Shown piece by piece: positions 52,262-60,308 of a DNA stretch of 64,000 nt. The notes beneath the pieces are model-generated. The model did no database searches. It was given only the letters and a program-made list of their open reading frames with translations, and was not told where the DNA came from. Origin of the DNA: Owenweeksia sp048267305 (GTDB lineage: Bacteria; Bacteroidota; Bacteroidia; Flavobacteriales; Schleiferiaceae). The DNA lies in assembly GCA_048267305.1 (NCBI GenBank), contig JBLWXT010000011.1:1-64000 (forward strand). The letters are read 5' to 3'. Each line of letters begins with the position of its first letter. Position 1 is the stretch's first letter. A program made the position numbers and the translations under genes.

Positions 52262-54196
52262 ATGGCACAATACTATGAAAATTGGATTATTTCTTTTTCT
52301 AAGGCATGCCTGTTTATTGCAGGATTTCTGACATTCTCAACCGCAGTTGGACAATCTAAAACCTGGTATTTCGGTGATAATGCCGGAGTAGACTTTTCCC
52401 AAAATCCTGCGATTGCTATTGATGGCCCCATTAAAACAAACGAGGGGTGTGCCGTGGTAACCAATGCACGGGGACGAACAGTTTTCTCCACCGATGGACA
52501 CACAATTTACGATCAATCAGGTACTACTGTTTATTCAGGTTTAGAAGGCGATATTTCATCCACCCACTCGGCTATCATCATTCCTCACCCAAAAGCTCCT
52601 TGTGAACGGTTTTTCGTTTTTACCGTTGGTTCTGCAGAAAATAAATCCCTCAATGCTGGTTTGCATGTGGTGGAAGTAGAAGTTAGTAACGGTCAAATCA
52701 GCGTAAGCCAATCCAGGAAGCTTCATGGTAACTCTACCGAAAAACTGGCAGCAACACCTGATGGTATCGGAGGATATTGGGTGATTTCTCATGATTATAT
52801 TGACACTGCCGAGGCTGCAAACCCGCAAGGGCGAAGGTTTTACGCCTATCACATTACTGCCCTTACAGTTTTGGCAAGCCTTTATGCTGAGGTAAAAGCT
52901 ACGGGTTCTGTTCATGCTGGTGCCTCTCCCTTTGGCGGAAATTACTGGAATAGCATCGGGCAAATGAAGTTTAATGAAGCAGGGGATAGGCTGGCACTGG
53001 TGCTGTATGAAGAAGCGGTAATTGAAATTTTTCGTTTTGATAAAAAAACGGGAGCCCTCTACTTTATCACTCGGCTTGATCAATTTCATAAGTACTATCC
53101 GGGCGTAAGCCTTTATGGTATAGAGTTTTCGTCTAACGGGAATGTGTTGTACGCCTCCACTGGGTACATTAGCCCAGGACAGTTTAGTTACGTATGGTCT
53201 TTTGACTTATCTGTGTTTAGCCCCACAACTATTTGGAATGGAAGAAAAGAGTTGGCGGTGGAAGTTTCAACTAATATGAATAAGTACCCTTTTGGAGCAC
53301 TTCAAATGGCTCCGGATATGTCAATATATGTGGCTCGAAATGGCCAGCCTTTTTTAGATAGAATTAAGTCACCCAGCAACTTTTCTAATCCTGAATATGT
53401 CACACAGTCCATAATGTTAAATGATACCTGCAGGTTGGGCTTGCCCACTTTAATTAAATCACCTGATTGTAGCAATGGTGCCTGGCCTTGTTCGTATTTT
53501 AAAGTGGATATTGCCAGGGATACTTCCCTATGTGAAAATGATTCACTCAGACTGGGTTTTGACAGTGTGCCGGGTTTCACCTATCGCTGGAGCACAGGAG
53601 CTAAGTCATCATATATATATGGACGTGCCGGCAGGGAGTACAGGGTGGGAGTTACCGATACCGCTGGCTGCTATGCCACAAGCTTCTTTACTATTCCTAA
53701 AGCAACAAGTGTTGAAGATTTAGTTGTTATTACAGATACCTTGTTTTGTGCCGAGGCTGTAAACTCTATGAGTTTTGCCTTGCCGGGAGTAAAGTATAAA
53801 TGGCAAAATGGTTCTACCTATGAATACAACTTTGAGCATACCGAAGATGTAGAGGTGGAGTTTTACTCCAGTTGCGATACGATTCAAAAGCTTATACATG
53901 CACATGTAAGCGAATGTAGTTGCCAGATAGTGGTACCCACGGCCTTTAGCCCAAATAACGACTTGCTGAATGACCTTTATGAGTTGAAAGCTCCCTGCCC
54001 GCTGGAAAATTTTTACCTGCAAATTTTCAATCGCTGGGGCGAGAAAGTGTTTGAATCGCGAGATATTAATTTTTCATGGAACGGCACTGCAGAGTCCAAA
54101 CCAGCTAAGGCAGATACCTATATTTTGCTTTTAGAATATGAGAGCCCCTTTAGCGATCCCGTATATGTTCAAAGGGGAATTACACTTTTACGTTAG
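52262..54196 (+). CDS. T9SS type B sorting protein with beta-propeller (second paralogue)
   Basis: Exported protein of 644 residues, tandem paralogue of the preceding gene. The signal peptide ends FSTAVGQ; the mature N-terminus TWYFGDNAGVDFSQNP matches IWYFGDKAGIDFNTSP of its neighbour. The propeller region spans about residues 30-410, with EFSSNGNVLYASTG and QMAPDMSIYVARNG. Two short Cys-containing modules (DTSLCENDSLRLGF and DTLFCAEAVNSMSF) replace the Ig and PKD repeats of the first copy. It ends with a type B sorting domain (PTAFSPNNDLLNDLYEL, FNRWGEKVF, ITLLR). Its stop shares the tetramer TTAG with the stop of the convergent DUF2147 gene. Confidence 0.9.
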   Translation: MAQYYENWIISFSKACLFIAGFLTFSTAVGQSKTWYFGDNAGVDFSQNPAIAIDGPIKTNEGCAVVTNARGRTVFSTDGHTIYDQSGTTVYSGLEGDISSTHSAIIIPHPKAPCERFFVFTVGSAENKSLNAGLHVVEVEVSNGQISVSQSRKLHGNSTEKLAATPDGIGGYWVISHDYIDTAEAANPQGRRFYAYHITALTVLASLYAEVKATGSVHAGASPFGGNYWNSIGQMKFNEAGDRLALVLYEEAVIEIFRFDKKTGALYFITRLDQFHKYYPGVSLYGIEFSSNGNVLYASTGYISPGQFSYVWSFDLSVFSPTTIWNGRKELAVEVSTNMNKYPFGALQMAPDMSIYVARNGQPFLDRIKSPSNFSNPEYVTQSIMLNDTCRLGLPTLIKSPDCSNGAWPCSYFKVDIARDTSLCENDSLRLGFDSVPGFTYRWSTGAKSSYIYGRAGREYRVGVTDTAGCYATSFFTIPKATSVEDLVVITDTLFCAEAVNSMSFALPGVKYKWQNGSTYEYNFEHTEDVEVEFYSSCDTIQKLIHAHVSECSCQIVVPTAFSPNNDLLNDLYELKAPCPLENFYLQIFNRWGEKVFESRDINFSWNGTAESKPAKADTYILLLEYESPFSDPVYVQRGITLLR

Positions 54197-54630
54197 TTTG
54201 CCCTTGTCCAGTAAGTACTTCTTCCAATTAGTGAAAAGCCAATATATCCCTTGAGGAAAAGTTTGTTTTCTGTTTCCAGTTTAGCATATAGGCTATAGGT
54301 ACTTCCACTTTTAGGATCATAAATTTCACCATCATCCCATTCGTTATCATCTGCATCCCACTCCAATCCAATTAATATGTTGGTTCCTATAATCGGGCGT
54401 TTTCGCTTGCTTAGGTCTTCGTTTTTGGAATCGAGCCTGGGCGAGCTACCATCATCATTTTTGTTGTTTTTTAACCAAACGATTTTGCCATAATACTTAT
54501 CACCCTTTTTGTATACTTCAATTTTACCATCCTTTTCTTCATTGTACCAAACGCCAATGATCTTATCCGCTTGAGCAAAAAGACTTGTAGAGATCAGGGA
54601 AAGTACTAAGGCAAATAAGATGTTTTTCAT
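54193..54630 (-). CDS. DUF2147 family exported protein
   Basis: A 145-residue protein with a cleavable signal peptide (ends STSLFAQA) and a small beta-barrel-like DUF2147 domain: IIGVWYNEEKDGKIEVYKKG, YYGKIVWLK, GTNILIGLEWD and YDPKSGSTYSLYAKL, ending LIGRSTYWTR. It is probably periplasmic or outer-membrane associated; function unknown. It lies 12 bases after yihY on the same strand and is the last gene of the nadC-yihY-DUF2147 unit. Confidence 0.9.
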   Translation of the reverse strand: MKNILFALVLSLISTSLFAQADKIIGVWYNEEKDGKIEVYKKGDKYYGKIVWLKNNKNDDGSSPRLDSKNEDLSKRKRPIIGTNILIGLEWDADDNEWDDGEIYDPKSGSTYSLYAKLETENKLFLKGYIGFSLIGRSTYWTRAN

Positions 54631-54642
54631 GGTTATTTTGTT

Positions 54643-55581
54643 TTATCCAATTTCTTCGAGTTCAAGTTCGGCTTGAGAATGTTTTGATTTTACAGTGGCA
54701 ATACTGGCATTTAGCTCAAATCCGATAATAAGTACTATGGCGTTTAGGTAGAGCCAAAGCATAATAATCATAAGGGTACCAATACTTCCGTAGAGTTTGT
54801 TGTATTGCGCAAAGTTGCTTACATAATAGCTAAACCCAAAGGAGGTAATAATTATCAGAAAGGTGGCAAGTATGGATCCAGGGGAGATAAATCGCCAGGC
54901 ACGGGTATTGGCAGGCCCGAAGTTATATAAAAGGGCAATGGCAATTAGTACAATGGTTACCATTAATAATAGTCGTGTTGTTTCAATAATCAGTGGTTCA
55001 ACGGCATCCAGATGAAAAAAGTCGAGCAGGCCATTCAATACCGTTGAGCTGAATATCACCAGAGTTAATCCAATGAGAAATAGAAAGGAAAGCACAATGG
55101 TTAGGCTTACAGCCGCAAGTTGTTGCTTAAAAAATCCACGGCTATCCAGTTCGTGGATGGTATTATTAAAGTTTGAGATTAGGGCATTGATGCCATTGGT
55201 GGCAAATACCAGCGCCAGCAGGAAACCGATGGAGAGAAGGTCTGAGCGCTTGTTGTTGAGGATGTCGGCAATTGTACTGCGTGCTGCATCATAGGTATCC
55301 GGTGGTAGTATTCTTTGGAAGGTATTGAAAACCTCATCTTCTATGCCTTGCACAGGAAAATAGGGTATGAGGTTAAAGAGAAAAATGATACCGGGAAAAA
55401 GCGCCAGAAAGAAACTAAAGGCAATGCTGGCGGCTCTGTCTGCAATTCGTCCTTCAATAATACCCTTAAAAAAAATTACGGAAACATCATATAGCGTTAG
55501 GCCGTCAAATAAGGGAAGTACAATCCTTTTGGCCTGTCGTGATATTGAAAAATGTATTCTTCTAAGAAGCTTTTTCATCAT
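54643..55581 (-). CDS. YihY/virulence factor BrkB family membrane protein
   Basis: Inner-membrane protein of 312 residues with six to seven helices. Family features: RAASIAFSFFLALFPGIIFLF near the N-terminus, a central NNTIHELDSRGFFKQQL segment, PANTRAWRFISPGSILATFL and the final LYGSIGTLMIIMLWLYLNAIVLIIGFELNA. It was once proposed to be RNase BN, which was later withdrawn; the role is unknown, possibly transport. Its start abuts the nadC stop, so the two are translationally coupled. Confidence 0.92.
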   Translation of the reverse strand: MMKKLLRRIHFSISRQAKRIVLPLFDGLTLYDVSVIFFKGIIEGRIADRAASIAFSFFLALFPGIIFLFNLIPYFPVQGIEDEVFNTFQRILPPDTYDAARSTIADILNNKRSDLLSIGFLLALVFATNGINALISNFNNTIHELDSRGFFKQQLAAVSLTIVLSFLFLIGLTLVIFSSTVLNGLLDFFHLDAVEPLIIETTRLLLMVTIVLIAIALLYNFGPANTRAWRFISPGSILATFLIIITSFGFSYYVSNFAQYNKLYGSIGTLMIIMLWLYLNAIVLIIGFELNASIATVKSKHSQAELELEEIG

Positions 55582-56427
55582 TTATATAGCCTTAAGGCTC
55601 AGATCTAAACTTTTAACGCTGTGGGTTAGGGCACCTACAGAAACAAAATCAACACCAGTTTCAGCATAGGCTTTTATGGTTTTTTCGGTAATACCTCCGG
55701 AAGATTCTGTTTCTACCAAGCCATTTACCATCGCTACTGCCTTTACGGTTTTCTCAACACTGTAGTTATCAAACATTACGCGCTGTACACCGCCCACATC
55801 CAGCACTTCGGCCAATTCTTCCAAGTTACGCGTTTCTATTTCTATAGGGATTGAAAGGTCATTTTGCTGAAGGTAGATATGAGCTTTTTTAATAGCTTGT
55901 TTTATGCCACCTGTAAAATCCACATGATTATCCTTAAGCATTATCATATCATAAAGTCCCATGCGGTGGTTCATTCCTCCACCTACTGTTACGGCATATT
56001 TTTCAAACGGCCGTAGGTTTGGAGTGGTCTTTCGTGTGTCCAACAACTTTGTTTGGGTATGTGCAATTATGGAAACATATTTATGGGTAACCGTGGCAAT
56101 GCCACTCATTCGCTGCATTAAATTTAGTACAAGTCGCTCACCACGCAACATACCCCTTACAGGCCCCTCAATTTTAAAGGCCACATCACTCGGGCTTATG
56201 AGGTCTCCATCCTTTAAAAGAAGGCTTACCTTGATGTTTGGATCAACTGTTTCGAAAATACGTTTGGCAATATCAACACCTGCCAATATGCCATTTTCCT
56301 TCACCAAAAGCTGCATTTTTCCTGTGGATGTTTCAGGAATACTGCAATTGCTGCTGTGGTCTCCGGGGCCAACATCCTCGGCAATTGCCTGCTTTATGAA
56401 ACGATCCAGATATTCTTCATCTATCAT
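55582..56427 (-). CDS. nadC: Nicotinate-nucleotide pyrophosphorylase (quinolinate phosphoribosyltransferase)
   Basis: Converts quinolinate and PRPP to nicotinate mononucleotide, CO2 and PPi in de novo NAD synthesis. The 281-residue product has EDVGPGDHSSNCSI at the N-terminus, the LRGERLVLNLMQRMSGIAT stretch, LLDTRKTTPNLRPFEKYAVTVGGGMNHRMGLYDMIMLKDNH (given here as the PRPP/quinolinate region, positions about 130-170) and the barrel end SSGGITEKTIKAYAETG. Full length and intact. No nadA or nadB is nearby. It is divergent from rlmH across 41 bases. Confidence 0.95.
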   Translation of the reverse strand: MIDEEYLDRFIKQAIAEDVGPGDHSSNCSIPETSTGKMQLLVKENGILAGVDIAKRIFETVDPNIKVSLLLKDGDLISPSDVAFKIEGPVRGMLRGERLVLNLMQRMSGIATVTHKYVSIIAHTQTKLLDTRKTTPNLRPFEKYAVTVGGGMNHRMGLYDMIMLKDNHVDFTGGIKQAIKKAHIYLQQNDLSIPIEIETRNLEELAEVLDVGGVQRVMFDNYSVEKTVKAVAMVNGLVETESSGGITEKTIKAYAETGVDFVSVGALTHSVKSLDLSLKAI

Positions 56428-56468
56428 AAAGCAAATTACTTAACTTTTGCCCCATTAATCAAAGGATT

Positions 56469-56942
56469 TTGAAGATAGTATTTATTCAAACGGGAAAGAC
56501 CCGTTCTACAGACATAGGCAATATTGAAACTGAGTATTACAAACGCATTGGGCGCTACTTGCCATTTGAGTCAATCGTAATTCCTGATCTCAAAAAAACT
56601 AAAAACCTCAGTGAGGATGAGGTAAAGAAAAAGGAAGCTGAACTAATTCATAAAGAATTCAATCCCGGGGATCATATTGTTCTTCTTGATGATAAGGGAA
56701 AGGAATATACCTCTCTGAAGTTTGCCGGCCACTTGCAACAGATAATGAACCGTGGCGTTAAGAGATTGGTGTTTGTTGTAGGCGGCCCCTATGGTTTTGA
56801 TCCTACTATCTATGCCCTGGCTCAGGAAAAACTTTCGCTTTCGCGGATGACTTTTTCGCACCAGATAATACGAGCCATCTTTGCCGAACAACTCTATCGC
56901 GCATTTACCATACTTAATAACGAACCATATCATCACGAATGA
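56469..56942 (+). CDS. rlmH: 23S rRNA (pseudouridine1915-N3)-methyltransferase
   Basis: SPOUT-family methyltransferase of 157 residues that modifies helix 69 of 23S rRNA. A TTG start is used, with AAAGGA just upstream as a ribosome-binding site. IVFIQTGKTR at the N-terminus, LLDDKGKEYTSLKFAGHL in the middle and the SAM-binding knot FVVGGPYGFDPTIY, then LSLSRMTFSHQIIRAIFAEQLYRA at the end identify it. Its stop overlaps the ATG of the next gene (ATGA). Confidence 0.95.
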   Translation: MKIVFIQTGKTRSTDIGNIETEYYKRIGRYLPFESIVIPDLKKTKNLSEDEVKKKEAELIHKEFNPGDHIVLLDDKGKEYTSLKFAGHLQQIMNRGVKRLVFVVGGPYGFDPTIYALAQEKLSLSRMTFSHQIIRAIFAEQLYRAFTILNNEPYHHE

Positions 56943-57619
56943 AAAAGGGATTTGGATACTTTTTGGTGGAACTCCTCATTGTGACCTTAGGGGTGAGCAT
57001 ATCGTTAATAATGAATGACCGTATGGAGAATCACAGGGAACACAAGAGGGAGAGGATGTTACTTCAGGTAATATTGAATAACCTACAACAGGACTCTGTA
57101 AGCAATTATCATAACCAGGCGATCATTGAACGTTTCACCAAAAGCACAAAATCGCTACTGAATGCAGATAGTACTACTCCACTCGACTCATTTAATACCT
57201 ACTTAGATCACATTACCTCCTATGCTCAGTTTCAAACTGTAGACATTGGTTTTATGGAACTAAACAGCAGCGGTGTGGAGTTGCAAAATGATAGCTTATA
57301 CCGCATGTTGCTATCCTACTACAAGTCTTTTGGTCCATTTGTAGAAGAGTGGAACGATGTGCAAAGTAGCTATGTATTAGAGCACAGCATCCCCTTTGTA
57401 ATTGAAGAATTTCCAAAACTGAAAACGGATAATGGTGGGCTGGGCGTTTTTGCTGTGGTAGAAATACCGGATGAAACCCTTTTGAATGACAGGCATTACC
57501 ATAACCTTTTGGCTACAAGTCTATTGTACAATAGTAACATGAAGGCGGTAGGTCTTACCCGTGGAAGATTTGTGAATACCCTGATTGAAAAGGTAAGAGA
57601 AGAACTTAACAAGCAATAG
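56939..57619 (+). CDS. DUF6090-like membrane-anchored protein
   Basis: A 226-residue protein with one N-terminal membrane helix (FGYFLVELLIVTLGVSISLIM) followed by NDRMENHREHKRERMLLQVI, a pattern seen in a Bacteroidota family of unknown function (DUF6090). The rest is helical and soluble, presumably outside the membrane. Its ATG overlaps the rlmH stop, and rdgB starts 2 bases after its stop, so it sits inside a housekeeping operon. I assign no function. Confidence 0.7.
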   Translation: MKKGFGYFLVELLIVTLGVSISLIMNDRMENHREHKRERMLLQVILNNLQQDSVSNYHNQAIIERFTKSTKSLLNADSTTPLDSFNTYLDHITSYAQFQTVDIGFMELNSSGVELQNDSLYRMLLSYYKSFGPFVEEWNDVQSSYVLEHSIPFVIEEFPKLKTDNGGLGVFAVVEIPDETLLNDRHYHNLLATSLLYNSNMKAVGLTRGRFVNTLIEKVREELNKQ

Positions 57620-57621
57620 CT

Positions 57622-58197
57622 ATGAATGAATTGATATTTGCAACGCACAATCAAAATAAGACAGATGAAATTAGGGCGATATTACCTCAGTACAACTTAC
57701 AATCGCTGGCAGATATCAGTTTTACAGATGAGATTGAAGAGACAGGAAAAACCTTAAAGGAGAATGCCCTGATAAAGGCCCAAACTATTTTTGATAAACT
57801 AGGAAAGGCCTGCTTTGCAGATGATACCGGCTTGGAGGTTGATGCCCTAAATGGAGCCCCGGGAGTTTATTCCGCCAGGTATGCGGGTAACGAGGCTGAT
57901 TCAGAAAAAAACATGACTAAGCTATTGGCAGAACTCGCCAATAAGGATGACCGATCGGCCGCTTTTAAAACAGTTATTGCCTATATAGATGCCGCAGGGG
58001 CTTCTCATCTTTTTGAGGGTACAGTGGAAGGTGAAATAGTTTTTGAAAAAATGGGCGATAGTGGTTTTGGATATGACCCCATCTTTAAACCAGCGGGTTA
58101 TGAACAAACCTTTGCGCAAATGACTCCCATTCAAAAAAATGAAATTAGCCACAGAAGCAGGGCTGTGGCCTTGTTTATTTCGTTTCTAAGAGCTTAG
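57622..58197 (+). CDS. rdgB: XTP/dITP diphosphatase (non-canonical purine NTP pyrophosphatase)
   Basis: Removes deaminated purine nucleotides (XTP, dITP) from the pool by hydrolysis to the monophosphate and PPi. At 191 residues it has IFATHNQNKTDEI at the N-terminus, ETGKTLKENALIKAQ, CFADDTGLEVDALNGAPGVYSARYAG and the C-terminal GFGYDPIFKPAGYEQTFAQM, then NEISHRSRAVA, all typical of the Ham1/RdgB family. It is the third gene of the rlmH unit. Confidence 0.95.
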   Translation: MNELIFATHNQNKTDEIRAILPQYNLQSLADISFTDEIEETGKTLKENALIKAQTIFDKLGKACFADDTGLEVDALNGAPGVYSARYAGNEADSEKNMTKLLAELANKDDRSAAFKTVIAYIDAAGASHLFEGTVEGEIVFEKMGDSGFGYDPIFKPAGYEQTFAQMTPIQKNEISHRSRAVALFISFLRA

Positions 58198-58211
58198 GTT
58201 AATTCAAAAAA

Positions 58212-58766
58212 TCATTCCTCTTCATCACTGCCTTTCTTGAAAAAGCTGAAGGTTACATTGCCGTACTTTCTCTTTTCATTAAAATGAGGTAACTCCTCCA
58301 GCAATCGTCTGCTTTGGTGTTCAATAACCAACATGCCCCCATCTGCCATCAAATTTTTAGAGAATATCAAATTCACCAATTCCTCATACTGCTCAAAATC
58401 GAAAGGGGGATCAGCAAATATCAGGTCATAGGATTTGTAATCTCTGGCAATAAATTGCATAATATCAGAGCGATATACCTTAAAACCCTGAAAGTTGAGA
58501 TCACTGACTGTTTTCTCAATAAACTTCACACAGGTATTGTCAGCATCTACGGCAGAAATATCAGTACATCCACGACTTGCCAATTCGTACGAAATATTGC
58601 CAGTGCCTGCACACAAATCCAAAAACTTAATACCATCAAAATAAAAATGATTGTTCAGGATATTGAACAGCGACTCCTTAGCCATGTCTGTGGTAGGACG
58701 GGTAGGGAGATTTTTCGGGGCAACAATTTTTCGTCCACGGTGTTTTCCGCTAATTATACGTGTCAT
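58212..58766 (-). CDS. rsmD: 16S rRNA (guanine966-N2)-methyltransferase
   Basis: SAM-dependent methyltransferase of 184 residues acting on 16S rRNA in the 30S subunit. N-terminal RIISGKHRGRKIVAPKNLPTRPTTDMAKESLFNIL (quoted in part: RGRKI and RPTTDMAKESLFNIL) is diagnostic; FLDLCAGTGNISYELASRG is motif I and LIFADPPFDFEQY the catalytic NPPY-type motif. The DUF3822 gene ends 4 bases inside its start, so they are coupled. Confidence 0.94.
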   Translation of the reverse strand: MTRIISGKHRGRKIVAPKNLPTRPTTDMAKESLFNILNNHFYFDGIKFLDLCAGTGNISYELASRGCTDISAVDADNTCVKFIEKTVSDLNFQGFKVYRSDIMQFIARDYKSYDLIFADPPFDFEQYEELVNLIFSKNLMADGGMLVIEHQSRRLLEELPHFNEKRKYGNVTFSFFKKGSDEEE

Positions 58767-59611
58767 AGGCAGGCTATCAAGTGAGCCGTTTTTCTTAGTT
58801 GGTTGGGTGTAATATGTTTTGCAGAACTCACTCCTGCCGGTATTCCGATTTCGGATAACTCTCCGATGTAGGTGCTGAGAAGTTTATACAGTGCATCACC
58901 CTTTTGGATTTTTCCCGCACAACTCAGCTTTAGCTCGGGAGCTAAAATTCTGTTTTCCTCAAGTGCGGTCAAAATCATGTATAGCAGGTCTTCATTTACC
59001 TGATATGGAAATTGATTAAAGAATATCAGCTTTTCATTTTGCACAATAATTAACTCTGCAAAGGCCGTACTTATTTGAAGGTGACAAAAGTCTTGCTTAT
59101 GGCTCTGTAACTGAAAGAGGGCATTGTAGCTATGTCCACAATGAGAAATGGTGGACTTTTCGAATTGGCCAAAAATAAAATCCTTCAAATTTTCTGGAAG
59201 GGCATAAATGGCCACGGCATCATGGTTAGTCCAAAAGTCAGAAAGAACAACTTCATCCTGCGCTAAGCGCGATGTGTTTTTCAGCAATTTTGCTCCATCT
59301 CCCTGACGGAAGAAAACATCGGGAACCAATGAAAATTTGGAACTGGAAACCACCCAGTGTACTGAGGATGCTGTGCTTAATGAAATTGACTTTTCCTTAA
59401 AGAGTTTTTCAATTTGAGTAATGAGGAAAGAGGGGTCTTTGACTGCCAGCCAGGAGACTTCAAATATTTCCAATATCTGTCTCTTGCCGGGTTCAGCAGT
59501 TAACATGCTTAGGCCGTCATAGCGAAGGTTTATTACTACCTGCTTATCCTCAATAAGTTTGGTGTGAAGAGATGTTTCCTGTAGATCAGGTTTGTTACTT
59601 CCAGTTTCCAT
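58763..59611 (-). CDS. DUF3822 family protein
   Basis: A 282-residue protein of a Bacteroidota family that regularly precedes rsmD. It has the actin/Hsp70-like ATPase-fold pattern reported for such proteins: two related halves, the first with HWVVSSSKFSLVPDVFF and the second with LIIVQNEKLIFFNQFPYQVNEDLLYMIL, and a final IGIPAGVSSAKHITPNQLRKTAHLI. Function unknown. It overlaps rsmD by 4 bases, and its start overlaps the end of the next upstream gene by 17 bases. Confidence 0.85.
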   Translation of the reverse strand: METGSNKPDLQETSLHTKLIEDKQVVINLRYDGLSMLTAEPGKRQILEIFEVSWLAVKDPSFLITQIEKLFKEKSISLSTASSVHWVVSSSKFSLVPDVFFRQGDGAKLLKNTSRLAQDEVVLSDFWTNHDAVAIYALPENLKDFIFGQFEKSTISHCGHSYNALFQLQSHKQDFCHLQISTAFAELIIVQNEKLIFFNQFPYQVNEDLLYMILTALEENRILAPELKLSCAGKIQKGDALYKLLSTYIGELSEIGIPAGVSSAKHITPNQLRKTAHLIACL

Positions 59612-60206
59612 TAAGTGTTGGTTCTGTCATCGATCCAACTTTAAGGGCGTAGTCCTTATCTATAAACTGCTCGTACTCATCAAGTATATCAGCAAATATT
59701 TTTGTGTTTGGAGCTCGGGCTTCAAATACGGGCACAACGATATCGTTTACCTTTATTTTCCCAGCTTCCATTTCAAATTCCTGTTGGTTGTTGCTAAAGG
59801 GGATGTATCTCAGTTTGTTGGCGTCAAAATCAGCTCCAAAAAGCCTTTCCTTTACACTCCTCATACCAATCACTCTGATGATAATGGTATCCTTGGTCAT
59901 CTCCGTAAGGAACTTTTTGTCCATGTATTTAAAGCTGGAATCCTTTCTTTCGATGATAGATTCTCTGCCTGTGTCCACAAAGGAAATAAGCATGTCCAAA
60001 TCTTTGGCAAACTCCAGATATTCAGATCGAAATACTTTTTGTACGTCACGTATTTGTTCCAAACGCTCTTTAGTTTGAGCATATCGCTGCTCCTTTATCT
60101 TTTCATAGCGAATAGGTTCTTGAATAATTTCGTAAAGAAAATAGCTAAGGCCAACAATGGCGATTAGAAGAACAGCTTTTATTATTGTAGAAACCGTTGA
60201 AGTCAT
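59595..60206 (-). CDS. Membrane-anchored hypothetical protein, 203 residues
   Basis: I do not recognise a named family, though the layout is familiar from Bacteroidota genomes. An N-terminal helix (IIKAVLLIAIVGLSYFLYEII) is followed by a coiled-coil (EPIRYEKIKEQRYAQTKERL, then EQIRDVQKVFRSEYL, about residues 30-70) and a beta-rich C-terminal domain (VNDIVVPVFEARAPN). The protein is probably anchored in the inner membrane with the rest outside. It has its own promoter at 60241-60270, and its 3' end overlaps the DUF3822 gene, so it heads the DUF3822-rsmD transcript. Confidence 0.75.
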   Translation of the reverse strand: MTSTVSTIIKAVLLIAIVGLSYFLYEIIQEPIRYEKIKEQRYAQTKERLEQIRDVQKVFRSEYLEFAKDLDMLISFVDTGRESIIERKDSSFKYMDKKFLTEMTKDTIIIRVIGMRSVKERLFGADFDANKLRYIPFSNNQQEFEMEAGKIKVNDIVVPVFEARAPNTKIFADILDEYEQFIDKDYALKVGSMTEPTLNGNWK

Positions 60207-60240
60207 AGTGTTTGCAGCGGATTTATTATTGTGACACGCG

Positions 60241-60270
60241 CAAAACTACAACTTTTTTTCATTGGCAAAA
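60241..60270 (-). promoter_or_regulatory. Promoter of the membrane-anchored gene and DUF3822-rsmD
   Basis: On the minus strand, TTTTG (60266-60270) and TAGTTTTG (60241-60248, full TAnnTTTG match) are 17 bases apart. The leader to the ATG at 60206 would be about 28 bases. It is back to back with the helicase promoter. Confidence 0.65.
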
Positions 60271-60304
60271 TTGTTTTCTGAGCATCATAATCACAGTACT
60301 TTTA
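60271..60304 (+). promoter_or_regulatory. Promoter of the RecD-like helicase gene, almost leaderless
   Basis: TTG at 60271-60273 and TACTTTTA at 60297-60304 (one mismatch to TAnnTTTG) are 23 bases apart. The -7 box ends four bases before the ATG at 60309, so the transcript would be leaderless or nearly so. Confidence 0.5.
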
Positions 60305-60308
60305 GCCA

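Noticed and set aside
55961..56443. 160-codon plus-strand ORF within nadC
   Set aside because: Antisense shadow of nadC, which is complete and conserved.
59592..60167. 191-codon plus-strand ORF opposite the membrane-anchored gene
   Set aside because: The minus-strand gene has a membrane anchor, coiled coil, promoter and operon context; the plus frame has none.
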